Positions 9,046 through 17,685 of a stretch of 64,000 nucleotides of DNA are shown here, in pieces (within the stretch, counting starts at the first letter, position 1; each line of letters begins with the position of its first letter). The stretch lies in NCBI GenBank assembly GCA_965230045.1, contig OZ245940.1, forward strand, positions 248,001-312,000, written 5' to 3'. Source of the DNA: G963662905 sp965230045 (GTDB taxonomy: Bacteria; Bacteroidota; Bacteroidia; Bacteroidales; WRLA01). The notes beneath the pieces were generated by a model that was given only the letters and a program-made list of their open reading frames with translations, was not told the origin of the DNA and searched no databases. The position numbers were made by a program, and so were the translations under genes.

Positions 9046-10188
9046 TTAGGAGTTTAGGGCTGTTTTTAGAAAATTGAAGGATTGGGCTCTATCGGCATCC
9101 AAAGCTTTGTTTATTTCAGTATAATCTATTGATTCTAAGTTTTTTGTGTCTTGAAGAGAATCCACATCCAAAACAAGCCGATCCATTAGCTTATATTTTT
9201 TTAAAATATCCGTCATTCTACTCAACCCTCTTTTTTCATTTCCCAGACAAATAAAATCTTTGTTTAATAGTATTGAAATCACCACTCCATGAAATGAATC
9301 TGTAATCACAAGAGATGAATATTTAAAAGACTTTAACCAATTTTCAATGGAGGGAAAGATGCAATCCTGAATGCCTTCTTTCCCAACCTGAACAAATGTT
9401 TTTTCTGGTAATATTGAAAAAGGCGTTAACCCCCGGGATTGACAAATTTTTTCAGTTTTATATTTCGCCGCATCCGTATTGTCGAGCAAATTTATAAATG
9501 CCCTGCTTTGAGCAAGATTTGATTGATTTTCAGGGATCAACTTTTCGAGATCAGATTGGCTGAGCAGCAATACCGGATCTAATGTTTGGACAGCATTAAG
9601 CTGGAATTTTTCTTGCAATAAACTTACAGCGCTCATTTCGCGAACGGAAACAGCGTGAAACTTGCGGACTAATTGTTTGCATGCATTGGCTTGATCAACA
9701 GAATATTCCCATTCATTCGTTCCCAAAGAGGCCGCATAAGCAATTCTTTTAATTTTTGATTTTTCCGGCAGAAAACCAAGGTAGTATAATTGTATGTCCT
9801 TCGTGTATTTGGGCCGCCACACCTGATCACTACCAACGATGATCGCATCGTATTTGCCTTCCAGGCATTTTGAGTTTTCGAACTGTTTAGAATTAATTGG
9901 GGCTACTTTAATATATTCCTGAATAAAACGATTGAGTTCTTTTAATATAATATTTTGTTCATTTTTTGAGGGAGATACCCGAACGGGAATGTTTTTCTGC
10001 AGGATGTATTTTTGAAATGATCTTTTCGCGATGGAGAGGACTTTGCTTAAACGGGCGGGTTTAGAATTCTGAATAATAATGGTTTGGGAATCATACCCTA
10101 GCTTTTGAAGGCTTCTTTGTAGGGCATAGTTTTGGAAAATGCCTCCAAGATTTCCGTGAAACGGTAATGTTAATATTCCAATCTTCAT
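9046..10188 (-). CDS. Polysaccharide pyruvyl transferase family protein
   Basis: A 380-aa protein beginning KIGILTLPFHGNLGGIFQNYAL, the usual start of this family. Further motifs are AIIVGSDQVWRP near residue 140, YAASLGTNEW near residue 170 and the conserved VITDSFHGVVISILLNK near residue 310. Characterised members add pyruvate ketals from phosphoenolpyruvate to sugars, although many Bacteroidota members have unproven chemistry. It lies 18 nt downstream of the FrhB-like gene. This pairing is frequent in Bacteroidota capsule loci and suggests the two proteins act together. Confidence 0.87.
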   Translation of the reverse strand: MKIGILTLPFHGNLGGIFQNYALQRSLQKLGYDSQTIIIQNSKPARLSKVLSIAKRSFQKYILQKNIPVRVSPSKNEQNIILKELNRFIQEYIKVAPINSKQFENSKCLEGKYDAIIVGSDQVWRPKYTKDIQLYYLGFLPEKSKIKRIAYAASLGTNEWEYSVDQANACKQLVRKFHAVSVREMSAVSLLQEKFQLNAVQTLDPVLLLSQSDLEKLIPENQSNLAQSRAFINLLDNTDAAKYKTEKICQSRGLTPFSILPEKTFVQVGKEGIQDCIFPSIENWLKSFKYSSLVITDSFHGVVISILLNKDFICLGNEKRGLSRMTDILKKYKLMDRLVLDVDSLQDTKNLESIDYTEINKALDADRAQSFNFLKTALNS

Positions 10189-10206
10189 ATATAGTTTTTT
10201 ACTTAA

Positions 10207-11568
10207 CTATGCTTTGGTTTTCAGGCTATTATATTTGTGATAAGCTTTAGTCGCGAACAATAGCATTTTTTTATGTCGGTGTAGTTTTGAGTTGAATTCA
10301 GAATACTCAGGGTATTTTTTCCATAAAATCAAGCTCTGTTTCCGTAAATTTCTTCTTAAAAGCTGGACTAACTTAAAAATTAATGGGCTTTTCTCAAATT
10401 TATTCCTTTTTACAGGTACAATTCTTCCAGAGAGTTTCGCCAGCAACAAGCGTGTTTTCAGTCCTTTATGTTTATGATTATATCCTCCCCTTTGTGATTT
10501 GATTAAATTATCTATCGATAATGGGTCTAAGAATAAATCTTTTCTTTCGATCCCCTCATTTATTATTTTTTCGGCCAGTAATGTTCTTGTTATAATGATG
10601 CTGTTTCCACGGCCATCTTGGGAGTATGGGGGAATCCAGGCATCGCCTAAGGAGATATCAGCCAATTCTGTAGTTACATCTTCACAATAATCACACGCAT
10701 TGTTTTTAAACATTCCCGTTCCCCACATATCACCCAAATCTCTCATCTTAACCATGTCCGCTTTTGGATTGCTGTTGCAGCGGAAATAATAATCCCCGGC
10801 ATCACCTTCAAGATTTTTAACACGATATTGGGGATTGGATATGTCTGATTTATCAACACCAGCCTTTGAGGCAATATATTCCGTAAAGAAAGTGCTCTTT
10901 AAACCTCCACAAATAATTCCAATTAGGAAGGGTATTTTATCTTTCAGGTGCGGGTGATAATATTGGAGTAAACGAATTCCTTTTATAAAACAACCTACAC
11001 CTACTATCGCAATTTTTCCTTCAATATTCTCAATTTGAGATAGTACACTGGCTAATGTTACAGGATAATATTTTGTTTTCGCAGCAGCCATGATGTCGTC
11101 CTTGCTTTTTAAGACCGCATAATCGTATAAATGATCCGCGCTGCCGGATTCCCTAACGGAAAAAATTGCGCTCACAGCTTTTTTATCGAGCAATTCAGAA
11201 AAGATATATGTTGCTATTCCTCCCGAGGATGAGTGTAGGCGAAATTCTTTGGCGTATCCGGCATAAAGCTTACTGTAATGGCCTATTTTTTTGTGATAGC
11301 AATTTGATTCCTGTAAAAATATTTTAGCCAGAACATCCTCATCAATAACTTCATTTTCCGGTTCAATATTGAAAGGGCACACCTCCATACATTTTCCCTT
11401 GGCATCGCATGTGCCTGCAAGTTCAGGAATCAAAAAACCAAAATCATTCCAGGTCATTTTTAATGCGTTCGAAGGGCAATTATAAACGCATAGGCCACAA
11501 CCAACGCATAAGTCATTGGATGCTATTTTGCTAATTACCAGCGGAATGTGCTTTTTTTCCTGTTTCAT
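10207..11568 (-). CDS. FrhB-like coenzyme F420 hydrogenase/dehydrogenase beta-subunit family protein
   Basis: A 453-aa iron-sulfur protein. Two N-terminal [4Fe-4S] motifs, CVGCGLCVYNCP near residue 21 and CDAKGKCMEVCPF near residue 54, precede the FrhB domain with HSSSGGIATYI, GVGCFIKGIR and the further cysteines CDYCEDVT. Bacteroidota generally lack F420, so a flavin-dependent redox role in glycan modification is more likely. It sits next to the pyruvyl transferase family gene, as in many polysaccharide loci. The exact reaction is unknown. Confidence 0.85.
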   Translation of the reverse strand: MKQEKKHIPLVISKIASNDLCVGCGLCVYNCPSNALKMTWNDFGFLIPELAGTCDAKGKCMEVCPFNIEPENEVIDEDVLAKIFLQESNCYHKKIGHYSKLYAGYAKEFRLHSSSGGIATYIFSELLDKKAVSAIFSVRESGSADHLYDYAVLKSKDDIMAAAKTKYYPVTLASVLSQIENIEGKIAIVGVGCFIKGIRLLQYYHPHLKDKIPFLIGIICGGLKSTFFTEYIASKAGVDKSDISNPQYRVKNLEGDAGDYYFRCNSNPKADMVKMRDLGDMWGTGMFKNNACDYCEDVTTELADISLGDAWIPPYSQDGRGNSIIITRTLLAEKIINEGIERKDLFLDPLSIDNLIKSQRGGYNHKHKGLKTRLLLAKLSGRIVPVKRNKFEKSPLIFKLVQLLRRNLRKQSLILWKKYPEYSEFNSKLHRHKKMLLFATKAYHKYNSLKTKA

Positions 11569-11626
11569 TTTTATTGAGTGTACCTGCCGGGCATTAAAGC
11601 TGTAGGTTTATTGATGCAGTTTTCAA

Positions 11627-13150
11627 TTATTGTTTTTGCGTAAAACTTTTTATTTTTTCGCTGAAAAAGGTTCGTTCGGATTTTGTTAAGCCTAAAAAGT
11701 ATGATGATAGCAATACGGACAAGACACTGCCAATGCAAAGTATAAGAGTATATACGAGTCCGCTTTTCATAAAATGCAGTATTCCGTATGTAGCAGAGAC
11801 AGAAAACAGAATAACAATAATTATCGGGCTGATGACATTTTGGAGATATTCGTATATTGATAGATTAACTAATGCACTGATAATTTTCAGCCTGGCCAAT
11901 AGTGCAATTACAGCTAAACATATGCTTATATAAACTGTAGTTTGCGGAGGAAATCCAAGCCGCAGAAATAGATAAGATATTGGAATATTAAGGAGAAGCA
12001 AACCTCCGACCACACTTTGGTATTTTTTAATTTTTCCTGTTGCCTGAGCTGCAGTCATCAAGGATCCTGATAATGCATCTATTAGTGCATTAACGATAAT
12101 CAATTGGGTAAATATCACCGCATAATCCGGTAGGGTTTTCAGCCAAAACTGTAAAATTGTATGTGTTTGAAAAAGAATAGGCAATGATACCGTAAACAGC
12201 AAAAAAAAAGAAAATTTTGTGCCCTGAAAAACTAAATGGTGCATCTGTTTTACATTTTCAGAAGCATAATACTTAACAATCTGCGGGTTGATTGCCATCT
12301 GAAAATTCATGACTAAATTCATAATGGCTGCTTTCACCTGAAAAGCAATTCCCCGGGCAGCATTAACTACGGGACCAAAGAATATATTTAATAAAATATT
12401 GACCCCTTGCCCCATCATCACACTGGCAAAATTCCCCCAAAGATTCCAGCCGGCATAGTTGATCAACGTGTAAAATAATTTTGTGTCCCAGTACCTTTTA
12501 AAACGGCTTTCTTTAATTTTTCTACTACAGTATGCGGCATAAATAATCCTGATAATTAGCGTTATACTAAAAATCATGATTGCGTAGATCACTAATTTGT
12601 CATAAGCACTCCATTGAAGCAAGTAAACAATTATCAGTTTAAGAACTACTTCCACAACACTAACCCAGGCAAATACATTCATCCGTTCATGAGCAATAAT
12701 CATAGCATTGTATGGAACGCTGATTATATTGACCACCAAGGCAAAAACAGAGAATTGATAAACCCAATTCGCCGCAGGAATCCGTGCACTATCTATATTT
12801 AACTGAGTGTTTAAAAACCACAGCCCTAAACTTTCAGCCAATAAAACAATAAGCAGAGCAATGATAATGTGAATATTTATGCTCATATTGAAAATGTCAT
12901 GCAATTTTCTTTTGTCATTGCGGCCAATTTCAAAAGCAAAATATCTCTGGGTTGCTGTGGACATTGCACTGTTTAGAAACCCAAACATTACAACAAAACC
13001 TCCAACAACATTATAAATTCCAAAATCTTCAATCCCTAATACCTCCAAAACAATGCGCGAGGTGTATAAAGACACGAGCATTGTCACAAGCATCCGGAAA
13101 TACAGCATCAATGTGTTTTTGGCTATTCGACTATTGTTTGCTGAAGTCAT
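11627..13150 (-). CDS. wzx: Wzx-type polysaccharide flippase (MOP superfamily)
   Basis: A 507-aa protein with about a dozen or more hydrophobic segments over its whole length. It starts SRIAKNTLMLYFRMLVTMLV and continues IEDFGIYNVVGGFVVMFGFL, hallmarks of Bacteroidota Wzx proteins. It should flip the undecaprenyl-linked repeat unit from the cytoplasmic to the periplasmic face. It lies between the nucleotide-sugar genes and the glycosyltransferases. No Wzy-like multi-span polymerase was recognised beside it. Confidence 0.88.
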   Translation of the reverse strand: MTSANNSRIAKNTLMLYFRMLVTMLVSLYTSRIVLEVLGIEDFGIYNVVGGFVVMFGFLNSAMSTATQRYFAFEIGRNDKRKLHDIFNMSINIHIIIALLIVLLAESLGLWFLNTQLNIDSARIPAANWVYQFSVFALVVNIISVPYNAMIIAHERMNVFAWVSVVEVVLKLIIVYLLQWSAYDKLVIYAIMIFSITLIIRIIYAAYCSRKIKESRFKRYWDTKLFYTLINYAGWNLWGNFASVMMGQGVNILLNIFFGPVVNAARGIAFQVKAAIMNLVMNFQMAINPQIVKYYASENVKQMHHLVFQGTKFSFFLLFTVSLPILFQTHTILQFWLKTLPDYAVIFTQLIIVNALIDALSGSLMTAAQATGKIKKYQSVVGGLLLLNIPISYLFLRLGFPPQTTVYISICLAVIALLARLKIISALVNLSIYEYLQNVISPIIIVILFSVSATYGILHFMKSGLVYTLILCIGSVLSVLLSSYFLGLTKSERTFFSEKIKSFTQKQ

Positions 13151-13271
13151 CTTTTTTGGGGAAAATTGCTTGTATTTGGTTTCTGATATTTATCAGTTTT
13201 TATGAACTGTTTGTAATAACATGAGCCTACTAACGAAATCTCATTTTTGCCCTGAAGGTAATGCTACTGGA

Positions 13272-14453
13272 TTAAACGTCTTCACTCCAGACCGTCCTCT
13301 TAATATAGTCGGTATAGCTTAGAATAATCCGTACCATCTTATCGCTCACATTCGGCATGGAATAGTCGTTTACGGGACGGAAATTTCTTTTATCGCCGGT
13401 TTCCTGGTGGTGCAACTGCTCTAATCCCTGCAAGATTCTATCCCTGTTTAATCCGACCATCATAACGCTTGCTTCTTCCATTGCCTCAGGACGTTCGTGT
13501 GCTTCACGGATATTTAGTGCGCGGAAATTCATTGTAGAAGATTCTTCCGAGATGGTGCCTGAATCCGATAAAACAGCATAGGCGTTCATTTGCAGTGCGT
13601 TATAATCTGAAAAACCCAGTGGTTTCATCCATTGGATTAGTGGATTAATGGTGGTTTCACCGCGAAGCTCATTGTTATCCTCCTTGCGACTCTGTGTAAC
13701 TAAGCCTTCCAATTTTTTGCGCGTACGTGGATGTGTGCTGACGATAATCGGAAAATTATATTTCTCAGCAATCAGGTTCAGGGAGTCAATTAAGCCTTTA
13801 AAATTCTTTTCGCTGCTAATATTTTCTTCACGATGTGCGGAGACTACAAAGAATTTGCCTTTTTCGAGTTTCAGGCGTTTCAAAACATCGGATGATTTTA
13901 TCTGCGGCATATAATAATCCAACACCTCTTTCATGGGGCTGCCGGTTTTTATAATACGGTCGGCCGGCAAGCCTTCGCGCAAAAGATATTCGCGTGCTAT
14001 TGAGGAATAGGTCAGGTTTATATCCGAAATATGATCGACTATTTTGCGGTTGGTTTCCTCCGGCACCCTTTGGTCGAAGCAACGGTTTCCTGCTTCCATA
14101 TGGAAGATTGGAATATGGCGCTTTTTGGCCGGTATGGCACAGAGGCAGGAGTTGGTATCGCCGAGAACCAAAAATGCATCGGGTTTTTCCTTTTCCAGGA
14201 TGGGCTCAATATTGATCAGGATCCGGCCAACAGTTTCGGTTGCCGTTTTTCCCGCTGCATTGAGGAAATAATCGGGTTTTCGGACACCGAGGTCTTCATA
14301 AAAAATCTCATTGAGTTCGTAGTCGTAATTTTGTCCGGTATGAACTGTAATGTGCTCAATGGCTTCGGATTCGTCAAGTTTGGCCATTACGCGCGAAAGG
14401 CGGATGATCTCGGGGCGTGTGCCTACTACGGTGATTACTTTTAGTGTTTTCAT
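13272..14453 (-). CDS. capG: UDP-N-acetylglucosamine 2-epimerase family, CapG/FnlC-type (UDP-FucNAc synthesis)
   Basis: A 393-aa non-hydrolysing 2-epimerase. VVGTRPEIIRLSRVMAKL lies at the N-terminus, HTGQNYDYEL near residue 39, HMEAGNRCFDQRVPEETNR near residue 119 and SDSGTISEESS near residue 298. On its own this would look like WecB, but capF and capE lie directly upstream. In that context the third step of UDP-L-FucNAc synthesis, C2 epimerisation of UDP-2-acetamido-2,6-dideoxy-L-talose, is the better assignment. Confidence 0.88.
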   Translation of the reverse strand: MKTLKVITVVGTRPEIIRLSRVMAKLDESEAIEHITVHTGQNYDYELNEIFYEDLGVRKPDYFLNAAGKTATETVGRILINIEPILEKEKPDAFLVLGDTNSCLCAIPAKKRHIPIFHMEAGNRCFDQRVPEETNRKIVDHISDINLTYSSIAREYLLREGLPADRIIKTGSPMKEVLDYYMPQIKSSDVLKRLKLEKGKFFVVSAHREENISSEKNFKGLIDSLNLIAEKYNFPIIVSTHPRTRKKLEGLVTQSRKEDNNELRGETTINPLIQWMKPLGFSDYNALQMNAYAVLSDSGTISEESSTMNFRALNIREAHERPEAMEEASVMMVGLNRDRILQGLEQLHHQETGDKRNFRPVNDYSMPNVSDKMVRIILSYTDYIKRTVWSEDV

Positions 14454-14462
14454 ATTTTTTTA

Positions 14463-14508
14463 TTTCACAGTGTTACGCTGTGTTTTACACTGAGTTACTC
14501 GGTGCAAC
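14463..14508. repeat. Short CACTGTG-type dispersed repeat
   Basis: The gap between capG and capF is a chain of short alternating motifs, CACAGTGTTACGCTGTG then TACACTGAGTTACTCGGTG. Closely related text (CGCTGTGTATCTGTGTATTACACTGTG) fills about 15661-15690 on the other side of capF. These resemble the dispersed, degenerate repeats often found between Bacteroidota genes. No function is evident. Confidence 0.4.
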
Positions 14509-15651
14509 TTAAACTTCTTCAAAATAGGTGTCCGGGTTATTAGAATCAAAATGTTCATTTATCCAGAAAACGGTATAGAGATCCTCTTCTCCGATATTTG
14601 TAATATTGTGGGTAAACCACACGGGCATATCAACAAATGAAGGTTGCTTGCCATCCAGTTCAAATGTAAAAACCTTGTCCGTGCCAATTCTCCGGAATTC
14701 AATTTTGGCTTTTCCTTTTATTACGGCAAAACGCTCGGTCTTACGTGTATGAAAGTGATTACCGCGTATGATACCCGGAGCCGTTACGGAAAAACTTCCT
14801 TGCCCGCCGCTATTTGTCCGAAACGTTTCAGAAAAGCTGCCTCGCTCATCTGCATGAACGTTTAATTTGAAAGGGAAAATTTTATCGAAATCGATATATG
14901 TAAGAAATGTATTCCACATATTGCGCGTCGCCGGAGAGCTAAGGTCGGGAATTTCGCCACGTCCGAAATATCCTTCACGGAACGATTCAAGAACCTGAAG
15001 CAAGCCAGATACTTTTGTTTTCGTTGTATGTGGGATTTCAACCTGCTGAAGAACGGGCTCACCTTTTAATTCCATTTTTTGCACATCTTCAATGACTTGC
15101 ATAAAATACAGCACAAGCTCGCCGACATATATCAGTTTTAATTCGGCATCTTTTTCGATAATAGGTTTTTCATTGTGTGTGAGCTGATGGCAAAAAGTAG
15201 CAACAACGGAATTATAATAGGGCTGTCCGAAGGGGCCAAAAACATTCGGTATTACAAAAGCACTGAAAGAGGCATTATTTCGGATTGCCCATTGCGTCAA
15301 CAGTTCCTTACCTTCTTTTTTGGATTTTCCGTATAGATTGTTGAGTTTTTCCTGTGTGCTGGACGAAAAGATGATATGCGGCCTTGATTTTGTCGCTTCA
15401 CAGGCTTTGATCAGGCTCTTTACCAAAAGGATATTTGCACTAAAAATTACACGCGGATTTTTATGGCGGTTTAATGCTGCCAGATGAACGATAACATCGC
15501 ACTTTGAAACGAAATCATTCAGCTTTTGCTCATCCTTATAGTAATCATCCTCAAAAGGGATTCGATCAAATTTTCCGGGATATAGCCCGAGCGTGTTAAA
15601 TAGATGCGTGCCGATAAACCCGGCTTGTCCCGTTATTCCTATCTTTATCAT
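14509..15651 (-). CDS. capF: CapF/FnlB-type bifunctional reductase-epimerase with cupin domain (UDP-FucNAc synthesis)
   Basis: A 380-aa two-domain protein. The N-terminal SDR domain (about residues 1-245) has GITGQAGFIGTHLF and VIVHLAALNRHKNP. The C-terminal cupin (about 260-380) has NVHADERGSFSETFRTNSG and the His-bearing GIIRGNHFHTRKTERF. In Staphylococcus aureus CapF this pair performs 3-epimerisation (cupin) and NADPH-dependent 4-reduction (SDR) of the CapE product. Length and domain order match CapF. It is separated from capE by two MITE-like insertions. Confidence 0.92.
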   Translation of the reverse strand: MIKIGITGQAGFIGTHLFNTLGLYPGKFDRIPFEDDYYKDEQKLNDFVSKCDVIVHLAALNRHKNPRVIFSANILLVKSLIKACEATKSRPHIIFSSSTQEKLNNLYGKSKKEGKELLTQWAIRNNASFSAFVIPNVFGPFGQPYYNSVVATFCHQLTHNEKPIIEKDAELKLIYVGELVLYFMQVIEDVQKMELKGEPVLQQVEIPHTTKTKVSGLLQVLESFREGYFGRGEIPDLSSPATRNMWNTFLTYIDFDKIFPFKLNVHADERGSFSETFRTNSGGQGSFSVTAPGIIRGNHFHTRKTERFAVIKGKAKIEFRRIGTDKVFTFELDGKQPSFVDMPVWFTHNITNIGEEDLYTVFWINEHFDSNNPDTYFEEV

Positions 15652-15694
15652 AATTTATTTTTCGCTGTGTATCTGTGTATTACACTGTGCAACC

Positions 15695-15857
15695 TAATTA
15701 GTTTCCGTCTATAAAGTCCGCTAACTTTCCCGTAACTACGGGACTTGCCCGAAAAATGCTCATTTACCCCAGTAAACTCTGCTTTTTCGGGCTGCACAAG
15801 CCTCGTTATCGGACTTTCTAGCTCAGAAACCCGACTCTGTGGACAGACACTAATTAG
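15695..15857. mobile_element. MITE-like element, copy A (TAATTAG ends)
   Basis: An approximately 163-bp non-coding element with imperfect terminal inverted repeats. The left end is TAATTAGTTTCCGTCTATAA and the right end, read inward on the other strand, is TAATTAGTGTCTGTCCACAG. The interior carries a hairpin around CCCGTAACTACGGG. No ORF encodes a transposase. It abuts copy B and shares the TAATTAG at 15851-15857 with it. The insertion separates capE from capF. Confidence 0.7.
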
Positions 15858-16000
15858 AGTTCGTCTATAAAGTCGGGTTTCTGGTTCAGAATGTTCGAGG
15901 TCGAGGCATTCTTGGTATTGAAAATAAGGAGCTTACTAAAGCAAGTGACTGGTTTCAATACCAAGAATAACGCTGAGATCGGACATTATGGACAGAAACT
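15851..16000. mobile_element. MITE-like element, copy B (second copy at 49131)
   Basis: A 150-bp non-coding element nearly identical to 49131-49280. It has terminal inverted repeats of the TAATTAG-TCTGTC-ATAA-GTC type and an internal inverted repeat, ATTCTTGGTATTGAAA / TTTCAATACCAAGAAT. Its right end lies 14 bp beyond the capE stop codon. Two near-identical copies 33 kb apart show recent mobility, presumably driven by a transposase elsewhere. Confidence 0.85.
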
Positions 16001-16013
16001 TATAATTCCTTCC

Positions 16014-17030
16014 CTACTTTTCTCCAATAACATCACGTCGGATTTCAGGAAGTTTGAGCAGCAGCTTTTTCATTCCTTCAATATCCAGTCGGTCGGTATT
16101 GTGCGAATGGTATTCTTCAAATTGGGTCACGTCTTCAACGCCTTCGCTGAAATAGCGCTCGTAGTTCAAATCACGGTTGTCGGCCGGAATGCGGTAATAA
16201 TTGCCCATATCCTGCGCTTTGACCATATCTTCGCGGTTCACCAAAGTTTCATAAAGTTTTTCTCCATGTCGTGTTCCTATGATCTTGATTTCACTGTCTG
16301 ATTGGTAAAGCTCCAGAAGCGCCTTTGCAAGAACATCAATAGTTGCTGCGGGTGCTTTTTGCACAAAAATATCACCATTATCACCGTGTTCAAAAGCATA
16401 AAGCACCAAATCAACGGCATCTTCCAGCGTCATCATAAAGCGCGTCATGGACGGATCGGTAATGGTAAGGTCTTTACCGGATTTTATCTGCTCAATAAAG
16501 AGCGGAATAACCGAACCTCTCGAGGCCATTACATTTCCGTAGCGCGTTCCACAAAAAACGGTTTTGCTGTCATCGAGGTTTCGTGAACGGGCGATCATTA
16601 CTTTTTCCATCAAAGCTTTCGACATTCCCATGGCGTTGATGGGGTAGGCTGCTTTATCCGTGCTTAAAACTACAACACGTTTTACGCCATAGCGCTCCGC
16701 TGCACCCAGTACATTATCTGTTCCCAGGATGTTGGTTTTTACGGCTTCTACAGGGAAAAATTCACAAGACGGAACCTGCTTCAAGGCTGCTGCATGAAAA
16801 ATATAATCAACACCGTTTACCACCATTTCCACAGATTTTGGATCGCGTACATCACCAATATAAAATTTCACCTTAGGGTTGTTCAGGCGTTTACGCATAT
16901 CGTCCTGTTTTTTTTCATCTCTCGAAAATATCCGGATTTCCGCAAAACGATCATCATTGATAAAGCGGTGAAGAACGGCATTTCCAAATGAGCCTGTCCC
17001 TCCGGTAATGAGTAATTTTATGTTGTTCAT
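16014..17030 (-). CDS. capE: CapE/FnlA-type UDP-GlcNAc 4,6-dehydratase/5-epimerase (UDP-FucNAc synthesis)
   Basis: A 338-aa SDR-family enzyme with the nucleotide-binding GGTGSFGNAVLHRF near residue 10. STDKAAYPINAMGMSKALME near residue 125 has Met in place of the usual catalytic Tyr, as in inverting dehydratases of the FlaA1/CapE group. RYGNVMASRGSVIP and DPSMTRFMM are further conserved segments. It should convert UDP-GlcNAc to the 4-keto-6-deoxy-L-sugar that CapF uses. It is the first gene of the locus, with the promoter probably in 17031-17200. Confidence 0.92.
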   Translation of the reverse strand: MNNIKLLITGGTGSFGNAVLHRFINDDRFAEIRIFSRDEKKQDDMRKRLNNPKVKFYIGDVRDPKSVEMVVNGVDYIFHAAALKQVPSCEFFPVEAVKTNILGTDNVLGAAERYGVKRVVVLSTDKAAYPINAMGMSKALMEKVMIARSRNLDDSKTVFCGTRYGNVMASRGSVIPLFIEQIKSGKDLTITDPSMTRFMMTLEDAVDLVLYAFEHGDNGDIFVQKAPAATIDVLAKALLELYQSDSEIKIIGTRHGEKLYETLVNREDMVKAQDMGNYYRIPADNRDLNYERYFSEGVEDVTQFEEYHSHNTDRLDIEGMKKLLLKLPEIRRDVIGEK

Positions 17031-17685
17031 GATTTGATGTTTAATTTCTTTGATTGTTATAGCACGCAGATCAAACGAACCCTAACAGACAAAATATAAT
17101 CAGGGTTTATCAGCCGCATCATTGTTTTCTGTGTACTGGCCCTACAGGCATGCTTTCGCCTTGTAAGTCACAGCAATTATTGCCTAACTAATTGTTTTAA
17201 AACATTTTAAACCGCAATAATTCTCTGCGGTTTTTATTGAATAGCAGTGCCGTTTTTTGCTTTATGCGCTAAACAATCCCACTAGAGTATTTCTCACAGC
17301 AAAGATAATTATTGTCTGCTCATGGGAAAACTGCTCCTGTTGTATTTCTTTGATTTTCTGATATTAAAATATTTTGAAATTGATGTCAATTTGGATTAAT
17401 TCGTGCATAATACACTTGATATCGCTAATTCGGTTTTTAATATCCAAACGCATAAAAATAGCACTAAGTAACTGTATTTAAACGGTTTGTCTAAGTTGTT
17501 GAGATAATCTGAAAGTACAGAAATTAGTCTCCCGGGGGGATTTTTTCCTTGTGAGATATATTGATATCGCATAGCCCATACCATTGCAAACTGAGTAACA
17601 AAATTACTCAAAGTTTTTGTTCGGGCAAATTTTACCGGATAAAATGAGGGATGTGTTTCGATCGGGCTTTATCCACAGAAAAACG
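17031..17685. other. Gene-free 655-bp gap upstream of the polysaccharide locus
   Basis: No credible protein-coding gene is visible; the only open frame here (17396-17611, minus) has no family features. The gap should hold the capE promoter. It also contains an orphan plus-strand terminator-like hairpin at 17209-17236. No JUMPstart/ops-like element or UpxY-type antiterminator gene is apparent. Confidence 0.5.
17209..17236 (+). terminator. Orphan terminator-like hairpin
   Basis: The stem AAACCGCA / TGCGGTTT has a 9-nt loop and is followed by a T-rich tract on the plus strand. No plus-strand gene ends upstream of it. It may terminate a small RNA or be a relic. Confidence 0.45.

Noticed and set aside
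13272..14453. WecB (ManNAc synthesis) as the name for the 2-epimerase
   Set aside because: Adjacent capE and capF make the FucNAc-pathway epimerase a better fit, although sequence alone does not exclude WecB.
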